From Micromonospora sp. LH3U1 (lineage in GTDB: Bacteria > Actinomycetota > Actinomycetes > Mycobacteriales > Micromonosporaceae): 64,000 nucleotides of DNA. Location: assembly GCF_028475105.1 (NCBI RefSeq), contig NZ_CP116936.1:372001-436000 (forward strand), read 5' to 3'. Position numbers and translations under genes: made by a program. Positions 18,727 to 27,559 of the stretch are shown one piece after another (the first letter of the stretch is position 1; each line of letters starts with the position of its first letter). The notes below the pieces were generated by a model. It was not told the DNA's origin and ran no database searches. It was given only the letters and a program-made list of their open reading frames with translations.

Positions 18727-19637
18727 TGGCCGTCCTCGACGCACCGGCCGAGAAGCCGGGCCGGGTCAAGTCCTTCCTCAAGCTCGTCGCGATCGAGCAC
18801 TCGGTGTTCGCGCTGCCGTTCGCGTTCCTTTCGGCGCTGACGGCTATGCAGGTCAACGGCGGGCGGGTGCGGTGGTGGGACCTGCTGCTGATCACCGTGG
18901 CGATGGTTGGGGCACGGACGTTCGCGATGGCTGCCAACCGGATCCTCGACCGGCGGATCGACGCGCGGAACCCGCGTACCGCAGGCCGGGAACTGGTCAC
19001 CGGGGCGGTGAGTGTGCGGACGGCCTGGACCGGCGCGGCCGTCGCACTGGTGGTCTTCCTCGCCGCCGCTGCCCTGCTCAACCCGCTCTGCCTGGTGCTC
19101 GCGCCGCTCGCCGTGGTGCCGCTGGTCGTCTACCCCTACGCCAAGCGGTTCACCAACTGGCCGCACGCCATCCTCGGGGTCGCCCAGGCGGTCGGCCCGG
19201 TCGGCGCCTGGCTGGCCGTCACCGGCACCCTGAACGGCTCCGGGCCGGCCTGGCTCCTCGGGGCGGCCGTCGGGCTGTGGATCGGCGGCTTCGACCTGAT
19301 CTACGCCTGCCAGGACTCCGAGATCGACCAGGAGATCGGCGTGCACAGCGTGCCCGCCCGGTACGGTCGGCGCTTCGCGCTGCACGCCTCGACGGTCGCG
19401 CACGTGGTGACCTTCGGGCTCTTCGTCTGGTTCGGGGCGCTGATCGGGTTCGGCTGGCTCTGGTGGGTCGGCCTGGCGTTGACCGCGGTCGCGTTCGCCT
19501 ACCAGCACCTGGTGGTCAGCCCGACCGACCTGAGCAAGGTCAACCGGGCGTTCTTCACGGCCAACGGGTTCGTCGGCATCGCGCTGTTCGTGTTCGCCCT
19601 GCTCGACCTGGTGATCCGGCTCGACCTACGGGCCTGA
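18726..19637 (+). CDS. mqnP: UbiA-family polyprenyltransferase, MqnP type
   Basis: 303 aa. Two aspartate-rich motifs typical of UbiA enzymes, NRILDRRIDARNPRT and YACQDSEIDQEIG, bind the prenyl diphosphate through Mg2+. About eight to nine membrane helices. Attaches the isoprenoid tail to the naphthoate ring in menaquinone synthesis. The ATG overlaps the UbiD stop (TGATG). The 3' end overlaps the convergent terpene synthase by 12 nt. Confidence 0.92.
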   Translation: MAVLDAPAEKPGRVKSFLKLVAIEHSVFALPFAFLSALTAMQVNGGRVRWWDLLLITVAMVGARTFAMAANRILDRRIDARNPRTAGRELVTGAVSVRTAWTGAAVALVVFLAAAALLNPLCLVLAPLAVVPLVVYPYAKRFTNWPHAILGVAQAVGPVGAWLAVTGTLNGSGPAWLLGAAVGLWIGGFDLIYACQDSEIDQEIGVHSVPARYGRRFALHASTVAHVVTFGLFVWFGALIGFGWLWWVGLALTAVAFAYQHLVVSPTDLSKVNRAFFTANGFVGIALFVFALLDLVIRLDLRA

Positions 19638-20609
19638 GGCTGGCTGCGCGGTGCCGGCGGGGTAGCGGGCGCTCTCCAGAGTCCAGTCGATGGTGCCGCG
19701 CACGGCGTGCGCGAGCCCGTCGAGATGGTCGGTGACCGCCTCGTCCAACGCTGGGCCGAACGACGGCACCGCGGCCCGCAGCGCGACGAAGCGCCGCATC
19801 GACGCCCGCCAGCGCTCGGCCACCCGCTCGATCGCCTCCGCCGACGGCACGGCCAGCTCGGCCTCCATGGCCAGGACCAGGTTGTGCCCGCCCGCGGTGG
19901 CCCGGTCCCGCTCCAGCGAGGCCAGGTCGTTGTACCAGGAGAGCAGGTCGTTGCCGAGGCTGCCGATCTGGCGCAGCAGCGGGTGATGGTAGACCGGGCC
20001 GGGCAACGGTCGGCCGCTGGTGAATTCCACCAGCGGGTACGACACCTCCGCCGCCGACGTCGCCCGACGCAGCTCGACGTACTCGTTGACGCTGGGTCGG
20101 CGGCCAGCCTCCTTGTTGACCGCCTCCTGCCAGGTGCCGTCGAGGTGCCGGGCCACCGCGTCGGCGAAGCGCAGCCGCCACACGGCCGGCATCCGGCGGC
20201 GTGGCTCCCGCCAGGCCAGCACCAGCAGCCGCCGGAGCGGGCCGGACAGCCCCGACTGACGCAGCCGGGGGCCGTCGTGCAGCAGCGCCAGCGTGCCGTT
20301 GCGCAGTGCCCGGATCTGCTCCGGGGTGAGCCGGTCCGGCCCGTCGCAGGCGTCGTCGACCAGGAAGAACCAGGTGAACAGCGCAGTCAGCACCCGCAGG
20401 TCGGCTTCGGACGCGCCCGGGTAGAGCCGCCCGGCGTACCGGGCGAACGCTCCCCGGGAGAGCCGGTGCAGCGCGGCGTCGTCTAGTGGGAGGCCAAGCT
20501 CGGGCAGCAGACCGAGCAGCCACTCCTGCGCGCGGTCGGCGTGCGGTGAGAGCCGGGACGGGATCGGACATTCGGCACGCAGCGCCCAGAGGATCTCGCC
20601 GGTCGTCAC
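19626..20609 (-). CDS. Class I terpene synthase with an unusual NSE motif
   Basis: 327 aa, expected length for a bacterial sesquiterpene synthase. The metal-binding DDACD motif is at 85-89 in FFLVDDACD. The second motif is N220-D-L-L-S224-W-Y-N-D228: Asn and Ser are conserved but the usual Glu is Asp. The terminal Arg-Tyr pair is present (DWTLESARY), and GHNLV follows helix H as in the family. The enzyme would ionise farnesyl or geranyl diphosphate; the product cannot be read. It is convergent with mqnP and divergent from ubiX, with no neighbouring P450 or methyltransferase. Confidence 0.85.
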   Translation of the reverse strand: MTTGEILWALRAECPIPSRLSPHADRAQEWLLGLLPELGLPLDDAALHRLSRGAFARYAGRLYPGASEADLRVLTALFTWFFLVDDACDGPDRLTPEQIRALRNGTLALLHDGPRLRQSGLSGPLRRLLVLAWREPRRRMPAVWRLRFADAVARHLDGTWQEAVNKEAGRRPSVNEYVELRRATSAAEVSYPLVEFTSGRPLPGPVYHHPLLRQIGSLGNDLLSWYNDLASLERDRATAGGHNLVLAMEAELAVPSAEAIERVAERWRASMRRFVALRAAVPSFGPALDEAVTDHLDGLAHAVRGTIDWTLESARYPAGTAQPASGP

Positions 20610-20758
20610 CGATGCCTCCTGTGCGAGATGGTTCCGGTGCGAATCGCCACCGGCAGCATGTCAGGTCGACGGGATGTGCAGGTACCCGCCGGACATGTCG
20701 GACGGACCAGCCCGGGGGTGCTCACCAACGGACCAGCCGGACCAGGCAGGCTGGGGGC

Positions 20759-21388
20759 ATGCGGGAACCATGGGTGGTCGGGGTCTCCGGTGCCTCCGGC
20801 ACGCCGTACGCGGCGGCTGTCATCGGAGGGCTGCTCGACGCGGGCGAAGCGGTGGACCTGATCGTGTCCCGGGCGGCACGACTCACCGTGCTCGACGAGA
20901 CCGGCCGACCATTTCGCGACGGGCACTGGGCCGAGGACCTCGCCGCCTGGCTCGACCGGGACCTGACCGGGGCGGATCTACGGCACTGGCCGGCTGGCGA
21001 CCTCGCCGCCGGGCCGAGCAGCGGCTCCTACCGGGTACGCGGGATGGCCGTGGTCCCCGCCAGCACGGCAGCCTGCGCGGGTATCGCGATCGGGCTCTCC
21101 AAGGACCTGTTGCAGCGCGCCGCCGAGGTCAACCTCAAGGAACGGCGGCCCGTGGTGGTGGTCCCCCGGGAGACACCGGTGACCCGCAGCCACCTGGAGC
21201 ACCTGATCGCGCTGCACGACGCTGGCGCGGTGGTGCTGCCTGCCAGCCCCGGCTTCTACGGGGCTGGCGCGGCGGCCAGCGCCCAGCAGTTGGTCGACTT
21301 CGTGGCCGGCAAGGTGCTGGACGCGCTCGGCGTCCCCCACACGCTGTTCCGGCGCTGGTCCGGCCAGCTCGGGGCCGCGCGCAGCTGA
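20759..21388 (+). CDS. ubiX: UbiX-type flavin prenyltransferase
   Basis: 209 aa from the ATG at 20759; a much longer upstream frame is judged non-coding. FMN-binding N-terminus VGVSGASGTPYA, then VVPASTAACAGIAIGLSKDLLQRAAEVNLKE split over the active site, and VVVPRETPVTRSHLEH, all family hallmarks. Makes prenylated FMN for the UbiD decarboxylase at 17266. Its separation from ubiD by a terpene synthase is notable, since both consume isoprenoid phosphates. Confidence 0.94.
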   Translation: MREPWVVGVSGASGTPYAAAVIGGLLDAGEAVDLIVSRAARLTVLDETGRPFRDGHWAEDLAAWLDRDLTGADLRHWPAGDLAAGPSSGSYRVRGMAVVPASTAACAGIAIGLSKDLLQRAAEVNLKERRPVVVVPRETPVTRSHLEHLIALHDAGAVVLPASPGFYGAGAAASAQQLVDFVAGKVLDALGVPHTLFRRWSGQLGAARS

Positions 21389-21442
21389 CCGTCCGGCCAG
21401 CTCAGCGCGCCGCGCTGCCGCCTGGCCATCGGCCGAAGCGGG

Positions 21443-21472
21443 ACGCGGACCGGACTTCTGTCCGGTCCGCGT
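21443..21472. terminator. Bidirectional hairpin terminator, 13-bp perfect stem
   Basis: Arms 21443-21455 and 21460-21472 pair perfectly around a TTCT loop between the convergent ubiX and BldC-like genes. Confidence 0.8.
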
Positions 21473-21489
21473 ACGTTGTCCGCACCAGT

Positions 21490-21756
21490 TCAGTACATGC
21501 CGGCGTTGGCCGGACCCGGCCCCGTGGATGCGGCCGGACCCACATTGCGTGGCTTTCCGACCTCGTCCACCTCGTCCAGCATGCCCTCCCCCTCAAGCAG
21601 GGCTCGCACCTCGGATTCCCGAAACCGGCGATGCCCGCCTGGAGTCCGGATGCTTCCTATCCGGCCGGCCGCCGCCCATCTCGTCACAGTTTTCGGGTCC
21701 ACCCGAAACAGCGCGGCGACCTCACCCGGTGTCAGCAGGCGATCTCCAGTGTCCAC
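21490..21756 (-). CDS. bldC: BldC-like MerR-type DNA-binding protein
   Basis: 88 aa from the GTG at 21756, chosen because GAGGAGG lies just upstream; the ATG at 21831 would add 25 poorly conserved residues. The core LLTPGEVAALFRVDPKTVTRWA, split over its HTH, and IRTPGGHRRFRESEVRALL match the small MerR-like developmental regulator BldC of Streptomyces. BldC binds direct repeats cooperatively to time sporulation. The tail of about 30 residues is longer than in Streptomyces BldC. Confidence 0.87.
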   Translation of the reverse strand: MDTGDRLLTPGEVAALFRVDPKTVTRWAAAGRIGSIRTPGGHRRFRESEVRALLEGEGMLDEVDEVGKPRNVGPAASTGPGPANAGMY

Positions 21757-22026
21757 AGCCCCCTCCTCGCGTCGACGAAGCCCCTGGCTGAACACACTGC
21801 CCCCGGCTGGTGCGTAGCCCAGAGCCGTCATGAGGGACGTATGGCAATTACAGCACCAGGGACATGGCCTGTCCGCCCAAACGCGAAAAATGCACTGAGT
21901 GGGGAGTTAGTAATGGTACTGGTGCTACCTCTGCCATGACCGGCGGTTTGTGAACAGTGACTCGCCACTCAGCCCAACGGATGCCGAAGACGTCGCGTTA
22001 CGCGTAAGCGGATAAGGTCACTCTCT
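21757..22026. promoter_or_regulatory. Divergent control region for the bldC-like and Lrp genes
   Basis: 270 bp, more AT-rich than its surroundings. It holds an 8-bp inverted pair (AGCACCAG / CTGGTGCT, about 21854 and 21918) and a perfect 10-bp palindrome TTACGCGTAA at 21998-22007, 20 nt before the Lrp start, a candidate autoregulatory site. No RNA motif was recognised. Confidence 0.45.
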
Positions 22027-22485
22027 GTGGACGCCATCGACCTGAGCCTCGTCGACCTGCTTCGCGGCAACGCCCGCCTCTCGTACGCCGAGCTGGCCCG
22101 ACAGGTGGGCCTTTCGGCCCCGGCCGTACACGAGCGGGTCGGCAAGCTGGAGAGCAGTGGCGTGGTCCGCGGCTACCGCGCGGACGTGGCCCCGGAGGCG
22201 ATCGGGCTGGGGGTCACCGCGCTGATCGGCATCGTCGAGGACTCCGGCGCCGACTCCGACGACATGCTCGAATCACTGCGGGTGCTGCCCGAGATCGAGT
22301 CCTGCTACTTCATGGCCGGCGTGGAGTCGTTCCTGCTCAAGGCGCGGGTTGGCACGATCGCCGAGTTGGAGCAGCTGATCGTGCGGCTGAACCGGACCCC
22401 CGGGGTCGCCTCCACCCGTACCGCCATCGCACTCTCCACGAAATGGGAGAACCGCCCCCAGCCGGTCGGCCCGCCCGTGGCCTGA
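22027..22485 (+). CDS. Lrp/AsnC-family transcriptional regulator
   Basis: 152 aa. An N-terminal HTH (RLSYAELARQVGLSAPAVHERVGKLES across two helices) is joined to a RAM/ligand-binding domain (LGVTALIGIVE; VLPEIESCYFMAGVESFLLKA). Lrp-type proteins sense amino acids as octamers. It precedes an SDR and a Cds1-like cysteine-metabolising enzyme in the same direction, so a sulfur or amino-acid signal is plausible. GTG start; palindrome TTACGCGTAA upstream. Confidence 0.92.
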   Translation: MDAIDLSLVDLLRGNARLSYAELARQVGLSAPAVHERVGKLESSGVVRGYRADVAPEAIGLGVTALIGIVEDSGADSDDMLESLRVLPEIESCYFMAGVESFLLKARVGTIAELEQLIVRLNRTPGVASTRTAIALSTKWENRPQPVGPPVA

Positions 22486-22535
22486 CCGCCGCGTACCCCT
22501 GGTGCCACCCGGTCGGCAGGCGGTAGCGTGCGCCG

Positions 22536-23366
22536 ATGACGCCGCCGGGACGCCGAGTGGCCGTGGTGACCGGCGCCGCCGGAGGCCTGGGCCACGCCAT
22601 CGCCACCGCGCTGCACGCCGACGGCTGGTCGGTGCTGCTCACCGACCTTGACCCGGCGGCGGTGCACACCGCCGCGGCACCGCTCGGCGGTTGGTCGGCC
22701 GCCTTGGACGTCCGGGACGAGGACGCCTGCGCCGACATCGCCGCGATTGCGGCAAGCCGGGGCGACCTCGCCCTCTGGGTCAACAACGCCGGCATCCTGA
22801 TCACCGGGCCGTCGTGGGAGCACGACGGCCCGACCCGCCGCCGGGTGTTCGACGTGAATGCCCTCGGCGCCATGAACGGCACCCTCGCCGCGCTGGCCGT
22901 GATGCGCGGGCAAGGCCACGGCCACGTGCTCAACGTCGTTTCGCTGGCCGGGCTGATCGCCGCGCCCGGCGAGACGGTGTACGCGGCCAGCAAGCACGCC
23001 CTGCTGGCATTCAGCCTGGGTACTCTGTCCGACCTGCGGATGGCCGGGTACCGGCGGGTCCACGTCTCCTGCCTCTGCCCGGACGGAATCTGGACCCCGA
23101 TGCTGCACGACCGGCTGGACGACCCGGGGGCACTGGCCTCGTTCACCGGGTCGCTGCTGACCCCGCAGCGGGTGGCGGCCCGGGCAGTTCGGCTGGCCCG
23201 CCGGCCACGCCCGGTGGTCAGCCTGCCCCGCTGGCGGGGAGCACAGGTACGCCTGCTGGACGCCCTGCCCCGGCTGGCCGTCGCACTGACTCCGCTCGTC
23301 CAGGCCGCCGGCCGGGCCGGTCAGCGCCGACAACGCCGCCGGACCGCGTCATCGGACCGGCGCTGA
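22536..23366 (+). CDS. Short-chain dehydrogenase/reductase
   Basis: 276 aa. Rossmann motif [16 protein letters not shown] at 83-86, catalytic Ser136, Tyr149 and Lys153 (VYAASK). LTDLDP after beta-2 carries an acidic residue, which favours NAD(H). A basic Arg-rich C-terminus follows. Substrate unknown. 50 nt after the Lrp gene and 31 nt before the Cds1-like gene, possibly one transcript. Confidence 0.9.
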   Translation: MTPPGRRVAVVTGAAGGLGHAIATALHADGWSVLLTDLDPAAVHTAAAPLGGWSAALDVRDEDACADIAAIAASRGDLALWVNNAGILITGPSWEHDGPTRRRVFDVNALGAMNGTLAALAVMRGQGHGHVLNVVSLAGLIAAPGETVYAASKHALLAFSLGTLSDLRMAGYRRVHVSCLCPDGIWTPMLHDRLDDPGALASFTGSLLTPQRVAARAVRLARRPRPVVSLPRWRGAQVRLLDALPRLAVALTPLVQAAGRAGQRRQRRRTASSDRR

Positions 23367-23397
23367 CCGCCTCCGACCTGCTTGCTACGTTTCCGGC

Positions 23398-24489
23398 GTG
23401 ACTCATCACGACCGGTTCGACAACGCCAGCCGCACCTGGGTGACGGAGGCGATCGCCGCCGTCGAGGCGGACGCGAACCGCTCGGCCGACACTCACCTGC
23501 TGCCGTTCCCGCTGCCCCGGGCCTGGGGGGTCGACCTCTACCTCAAGGACGAGTCGTCACACCCCACCGGCTCGCTGAAGCACCGGCTGGCCCGCTCGCT
23601 GTTCCTCTACGGGCTCTGCAACGGCTGGATCGGGCCTCGCACCACGATCGTCGAAGCGTCGTCGGGCTCCACGGCGGTCTCCGAGGCGTACTTCGCCCGG
23701 ATGCTCGGCCTGCCGTTCATCGCGGTGATGCCCTCCTCCACCTCGCCCGAGAAGATCACGCAGATCGAGTTCCAGGGCGGCCGCTGCCACCTGGTGGACG
23801 ACCCCGCGACCGTGGTGGTCGAGGCCCGCTGGCTCGCCGAGGACTCCGGCGGGCACTTCATGGACCAGTTCACCTACGCCGAGCGGGCGACCGACTGGCG
23901 GGGCAACAACAACATCGCCGAGTCGATCTACGCCCAGCTGGAGCTGGAGCGGCACCCGATCCCGGCCTGGGTCGTGGTGGGCGCCGGCACCGGAGGGACC
24001 AGCGCGACGATCGGCCGGTACGCCCGGTACCGCAGGCTCGCCACCAGGCTCTGCGTGGTCGACCCGGAGAACTCGGCGTTCTACCCGGCCTGGCTGGCCG
24101 CCGACTGGTCTCTGCGTACCGGGAGGGGCTCCCGGATCGAAGGGATCGGCCGTCCCACCGTGGAGGCCTCGTTCCTGCCCTCCGTGGTGGACCGGATGGT
24201 CCAGGTGCCGGACGCGGCGTCACTGGCCGCCATGCGCGCCGGATCGGCGCTGCTCGGCCGCCGGGTGGGCGGCTCCACCGGCACCAACCTGTGGGGTGCG
24301 TTCGGCCTGATCGCCGCGATGCTCGCCGAGGGCCGGACCGGCTCGGTGGTCACTCTGATCTGCGACCCGGGCGACCGGTACGCCGACACGTACTACGCCG
24401 ACGACTGGGTGGCCGCCCAGGGCCTCGACCTGACGCCGCACCTGGCCACGATCGAACGCTTTCTGACCAGCGGCGCGTGGCCCGCCTGA
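23398..24489 (+). CDS. PLP-dependent cysteine synthase-fold enzyme, Cds1-like L-cysteine desulfhydrase
   Basis: 363 aa. PLP lysine is Lys61 in [21 protein letters not shown] binds the substrate carboxylate and [12 protein letters not shown] binds phosphate. The overall layout matches mycobacterial Cds1, which splits cysteine to H2S, pyruvate and ammonia, rather than CysK or CysM (both shorter, with a GNTG-type loop). The Cds1 assignment is from family knowledge and not proven. GTG start. Confidence 0.83.
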   Translation: MTHHDRFDNASRTWVTEAIAAVEADANRSADTHLLPFPLPRAWGVDLYLKDESSHPTGSLKHRLARSLFLYGLCNGWIGPRTTIVEASSGSTAVSEAYFARMLGLPFIAVMPSSTSPEKITQIEFQGGRCHLVDDPATVVVEARWLAEDSGGHFMDQFTYAERATDWRGNNNIAESIYAQLELERHPIPAWVVVGAGTGGTSATIGRYARYRRLATRLCVVDPENSAFYPAWLAADWSLRTGRGSRIEGIGRPTVEASFLPSVVDRMVQVPDAASLAAMRAGSALLGRRVGGSTGTNLWGAFGLIAAMLAEGRTGSVVTLICDPGDRYADTYYADDWVAAQGLDLTPHLATIERFLTSGAWPA

Positions 24490-24505
24490 GCCCTGGCCGC
24501 GCCGT

Positions 24506-25126
24506 TCAGCGCGGGTCGATCCGTTCGGCCAGCCCGGGGTAGCGCACCACGTAGCCGCTGTCGTCCAGATCGATGTCGGCCGTGAAGGTGCCGCTGGCGA
24601 ACCGCACCCGGCCCGGCCCGAGCCCGGTGTAGATCTGCTCGGCCGACACCACCTCCAGACCGGGCAGCAGCACCCAGGCGACGGTGATCCGGTGTGCCAG
24701 GTCGGCCGGCTCAGCCGCCAGCCCGAGCCGGTGGACCGGCAGGGTGTTGAACAGCGGCGAACCGCTCAGGTCGACGTCGAGCGCGTCGGCCAGCCGGTCC
24801 GGGTCGTCGGTGCCCGGCAGACCGGCCCGGGGGTGACCGGCCGCGACCAGCGCCGCGTCCAGGTCGCCCTGCTCGGCGGTGGTCACCCGCCACCGGTTCG
24901 CGGCCCGCTCCAGCGTCACTCTGCGCAACCAGCCCAGCCCTTCGGCCTCGACCTCGACGCGGGCGGTGGTCCAGTCCGGCGTGGTGGTCAGCTGGTAGCG
25001 GGCGGTCCAGGGGATCGGGTCCACGGCGAGCAGGGTGCCCCGCGCCGCCAACCCGTTGCCGTCGTCGAGCAGGACCTGCTCGCTGCCGGCGGTGTCCGTC
25101 CGGGACCAGAAGATTGACTTCGGCAT
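24506..25126 (-). CDS. Putative glycolipid-binding family protein (DUF1089-like)
   Basis: 206 aa from the ATG at 25126; another in-frame ATG is three codons upstream and the frame reaches 25165. The N-terminal KSIFWSRTDTAGSEQVLL, then WTARYQLTT, GLGWLRRVTLERA, WRVTTAEQGDLDAAL and a C-terminal VRYPGLAERI match this actinobacterial beta-barrel family, which is related to glycolipid/lipid-binding domains. No signal peptide. Physiological role unknown. It is convergent with the Cds1-like gene (16-nt gap). Confidence 0.8.
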   Translation of the reverse strand: MPKSIFWSRTDTAGSEQVLLDDGNGLAARGTLLAVDPIPWTARYQLTTTPDWTTARVEVEAEGLGWLRRVTLERAANRWRVTTAEQGDLDAALVAAGHPRAGLPGTDDPDRLADALDVDLSGSPLFNTLPVHRLGLAAEPADLAHRITVAWVLLPGLEVVSAEQIYTGLGPGRVRFASGTFTADIDLDDSGYVVRYPGLAERIDPR

Positions 25127-25183
25127 GGTCGGCATGAGCCGGACGTTACGCGACCGGGCCGGCATCGGCAGGGCATGCGCGAA

Positions 25184-25215
25184 CGCCGCCGCGAAGCCTG
25201 GGCTTCGCGGCGGCG
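25184..25215 (-). terminator. Hairpin terminator after the DEAD-box helicase gene
   Basis: Arms 25184-25198 and 25201-25215 pair perfectly over 15 bp with a 2-nt gap. They begin 10 nt beyond the end of the helicase reading frame and 26 nt beyond the alternative stop at 25241. Confidence 0.8.
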
Positions 25216-25224
25216 CTCGGTGGA

Positions 25225-27363
25225 TCAGTGGATCGACAGATCAGTGGGTACGCGCCGGCGGTCGCCCGCCGAAACCGCGCCGGTCGTCGCGCGGCCGGTC
25301 ATCACGGGGCCGGTCGTCACGCGGCCGGTCATCGCGAGGCCGTTCATCACGGGGCCGGTCGTCGCGGGGCCGGTCATCGCGAGGCCGGTCGTCCCGAACA
25401 CGGCTGTCCGGGCGGAAGCCACCCCGAGTGTCGCGGTCGCCGAAGCGCCCCTCGCCGGCCGGTCGGTCGGCCCGACCATCGCGGTCGCCGAAGCGACGCT
25501 CGCCCTGCGGCCGGTCACTGAAGCGCCGCTCGCCGGTGGGGCGGTCGGCCCGGCCGTCCCGGTCGCCGAACTGCGGCCGGTCGCCGAACCGGCGCTCGCC
25601 CTGCGGCCGGTCGCCGTAACCCCGGGTGTCCCGATCGGCGTAACGCCGCTCACCGGCCGGCCGGTCGCCGTAGCCCCGTTCCCCGGTGGGGCGGTCGCCG
25701 TAACGCCGCTCGCCCTGCGGGCGGTCGCCGTACTGGCGGTCGCCCTGCGGTCGGTCACCGTACTGGCGGTCACCCTGCGGTCGGTCACCGTACTGGCGGT
25801 CACCCTGCGGTCGGTCACCGTACTGGCGGTCACCCTGCGGTCGGTCGCCGAAGCGCCGCTCGCCGGTCGGGCGGTCGCCGTAGCGCCGGTCGCCGGTCGG
25901 CCGGTCGCCGTAGCGGCGCTCGCCGCCCGTGCGGTCGCCGAACCGACGCGGACCGCCGGAGCGGTCGTCGAATCGACGCGAGCCGCCGGAGCGGTCGCCG
26001 TAGCCCGCGGCTCCGCCTCGACGCGAACCGCGACCCCGCTGGGCTCGCGGGCGCCGACCAGCTCGGCCAACGCCGGGTCGCCGACCCGGACCCGGGCCTC
26101 GGCCGGCGCGACGCCGGCCTTCTCCATCATCGCCAGGGTGGTGCGGCGCTGCTTGGGCAGCACCAGGGTGGCGACCGCGCCCGACTCGCCCGCCCGGGCG
26201 GTGCGCCCTGCGCGGTGCAGGTAGTCCTTGGGGTCCTTCGGCGGGTCGACGTGGAGCACCAGGGTGACCCCGTCGACGTGGATGCCCCGAGCCGCCACGT
26301 CCGTGGCGACCAGCACGTTCATCCGACCCTCGCGGAACTCGGCCAACGTCTTGGTCCGCATCCGCTGGGTCTTGCCGCCGTGCAGTCCACCGGCGCGTAC
26401 GCCGACCGCCGCGAGCTGCTCGACCAGCCGATCCACCCCGAGCTGGGTACGGGCGAAGACCATGGTCCGGCCGTCACGGGCGGCGATGGACGCCGTGACC
26501 GGGAACTTCTCGTGCGGCGGGATCAACAGCACGTGGTGGTCCATGGTGGACACCGAGGCGGTCGACGGCGCAGTGGAGTGGGTCACCGGGTCGGTCATGA
26601 ACCGCCTGACCAAAGCGTCGACGTCACCGTCCAGGGTGGCCGAGAAGAGCAGCCGCTGGCCGCCTGCGGGCGTCTTCGCCAGCAGGTCGGTCACCTCGGG
26701 CAGGAAGCCCATGTCGGCCATCTGGTCGGCCTCGTCGAGCACCGTGACCTCGACGTCGTCGAGCTGGCAGATGCCCCGCTCGATCAGGTCGCCGAGCCGG
26801 CCAGGGGTGGCCACGATGATCTCCACGCCGCGTCGCAGCGCGTCGATCTGACGGTCGTACGGAACACCGCCGACGGCGGTCTTGAGGAAGATGCCGACGG
26901 ACTTGCCCAGCGGCACCAGGGCGTCGTTGACCTGCATGGCCAGCTCGCGGGTGGGAACCAGGACCAGGGCGCGTGGACGCATCGGCCGGGCCCGGTTGCG
27001 GGTGGCCAGCCGGGCGATCATCGGCAGACCGAAGGCGAGCGTCTTACCCGAACCGGTCTGCCCACGGCCCAGCACGTCGCGGCCGGCGAGCGCGTCCGGA
27101 ACGGTGGCCCGCTGAATCTCGAACGGGCTGGTGATGCCCTGCTGTGCCAGCGCGCGGACCAGCGGCTCGGGCAGGCCCAGAGAGGCGAAGCTGATCGGAT
27201 CGGCGGTCTCCGTCGGGGCGGGCTCGGCCGGCTGGCCGGCGGTCCCTACCGGCGCGGTGCCGGCCCCGCTCGGAGAGGAGTCGAGCGGTCCCCGGGCGGT
27301 GTCGGCCGCCGGGGCTGGGTTGATTACGGACGTAACGGTGCTGTGGTCAGCAGAGGTGGTCAA
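25225..27363 (-). CDS. DEAD-box RNA helicase, C-terminal RGG/DR-rich tail frameshifted
   Basis: The helicase core is intact: Q motif near FEIQRAT, Walker A GQTGSGKT (about 101-108), DEAD box VLDEADQM, SAT motif FSATLD, and HRAGRTARAG in domain 2. It unwinds structured RNA, typically in ribosome assembly, decay or cold adaptation. After about residue 443 the annotated frame becomes an odd Ala/Thr-rich stretch. The -1 frame from the same place reads as a classical RNA-binding tail (GGRGSRRGG, then many GDRPQGDRQY units) and ends at 25241. One extra G in the GGGG run at 26034-26037 (minus strand) would join core and tail. It is either a real frameshift, a sequencing error or a programmed -1 shift. 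Start TTG 27363, with AAAGG upstream. Confidence 0.88.
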   Translation of the reverse strand: MTTSADHSTVTSVINPAPAADTARGPLDSSPSGAGTAPVGTAGQPAEPAPTETADPISFASLGLPEPLVRALAQQGITSPFEIQRATVPDALAGRDVLGRGQTGSGKTLAFGLPMIARLATRNRARPMRPRALVLVPTRELAMQVNDALVPLGKSVGIFLKTAVGGVPYDRQIDALRRGVEIIVATPGRLGDLIERGICQLDDVEVTVLDEADQMADMGFLPEVTDLLAKTPAGGQRLLFSATLDGDVDALVRRFMTDPVTHSTAPSTASVSTMDHHVLLIPPHEKFPVTASIAARDGRTMVFARTQLGVDRLVEQLAAVGVRAGGLHGGKTQRMRTKTLAEFREGRMNVLVATDVAARGIHVDGVTLVLHVDPPKDPKDYLHRAGRTARAGESGAVATLVLPKQRRTTLAMMEKAGVAPAEARVRVGDPALAELVGAREPSGVAVRVEAEPRATATAPAARVDSTTAPAVRVGSATARAASAATATGRPATGATATARPASGASATDRRVTASTVTDRRVTASTVTDRRVTASTVTDRRATASTATARRASGVTATAPPGNGATATGRPVSGVTPIGTPGVTATGRRASAGSATGRSSATGTAGPTAPPASGASVTGRRASVASATAMVGPTDRPARGASATATLGVASARTAVFGTTGLAMTGPATTGPVMNGLAMTGRVTTGPVMTGRATTGAVSAGDRRRVPTDLSIH
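25241..26037 (-). other. Second open frame holding the RGG/DR-repeat tail of the helicase
   Basis: In the -1 frame relative to the helicase core, about 265 codons are open and read as Arg-, Gly-, Asp- and aromatic-rich repeats (GYGDRSGGSRRFDDR, YGDRPTGDRR, then several near-identical 10-residue GDRPQGDRQY units, later RPRDDRPRDD), ending GGRPPARTH. Such tails give DEAD-box proteins general RNA affinity and can promote condensates. Confidence 0.75.
25735..25850. repeat. 30-bp tandem repeat in the helicase tail
   Basis: The plus strand repeats a 30-nt unit (beginning GTCACCGTACTGGCG and ending CCCTGCGGTCG) about four times, encoding ten residues per unit on the minus strand. It is the most regular part of the repetitive helicase tail and prone to slippage. 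Confidence 0.75.
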
Positions 27364-27559
27364 CAAAAGCCTTTCGAGCGGGGCGCATCTTCGCGATGGC
27401 CGCCGCGGCTGTGCCGCCGGATCGCCCGCAAGATCGCCCAGGGGCGCGCACCACGCGCGCCGGGTCAGTGATCTCAGCCAGTGTACGGCGGTCCGCCAAA
27501 GTCGCCAGCCGGTTGACCGACGGTAGTGGGCGGACTCACCATCGTTGCCACTCGACCGC

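Noticed and set aside
17080..18744. 554-codon minus-strand frame opposite the UbiD gene
   Set aside because: A shadow of the highly biased UbiD codons; its translation is Val/Gly/Arg/His-rich and matches nothing.
25175..26224. Plus-strand frame rich in VAVAPLA repeats opposite the helicase tail
   Set aside because: Mirror image of the tandem repeats in the helicase tail; no ribosome-binding site and no signal peptide.
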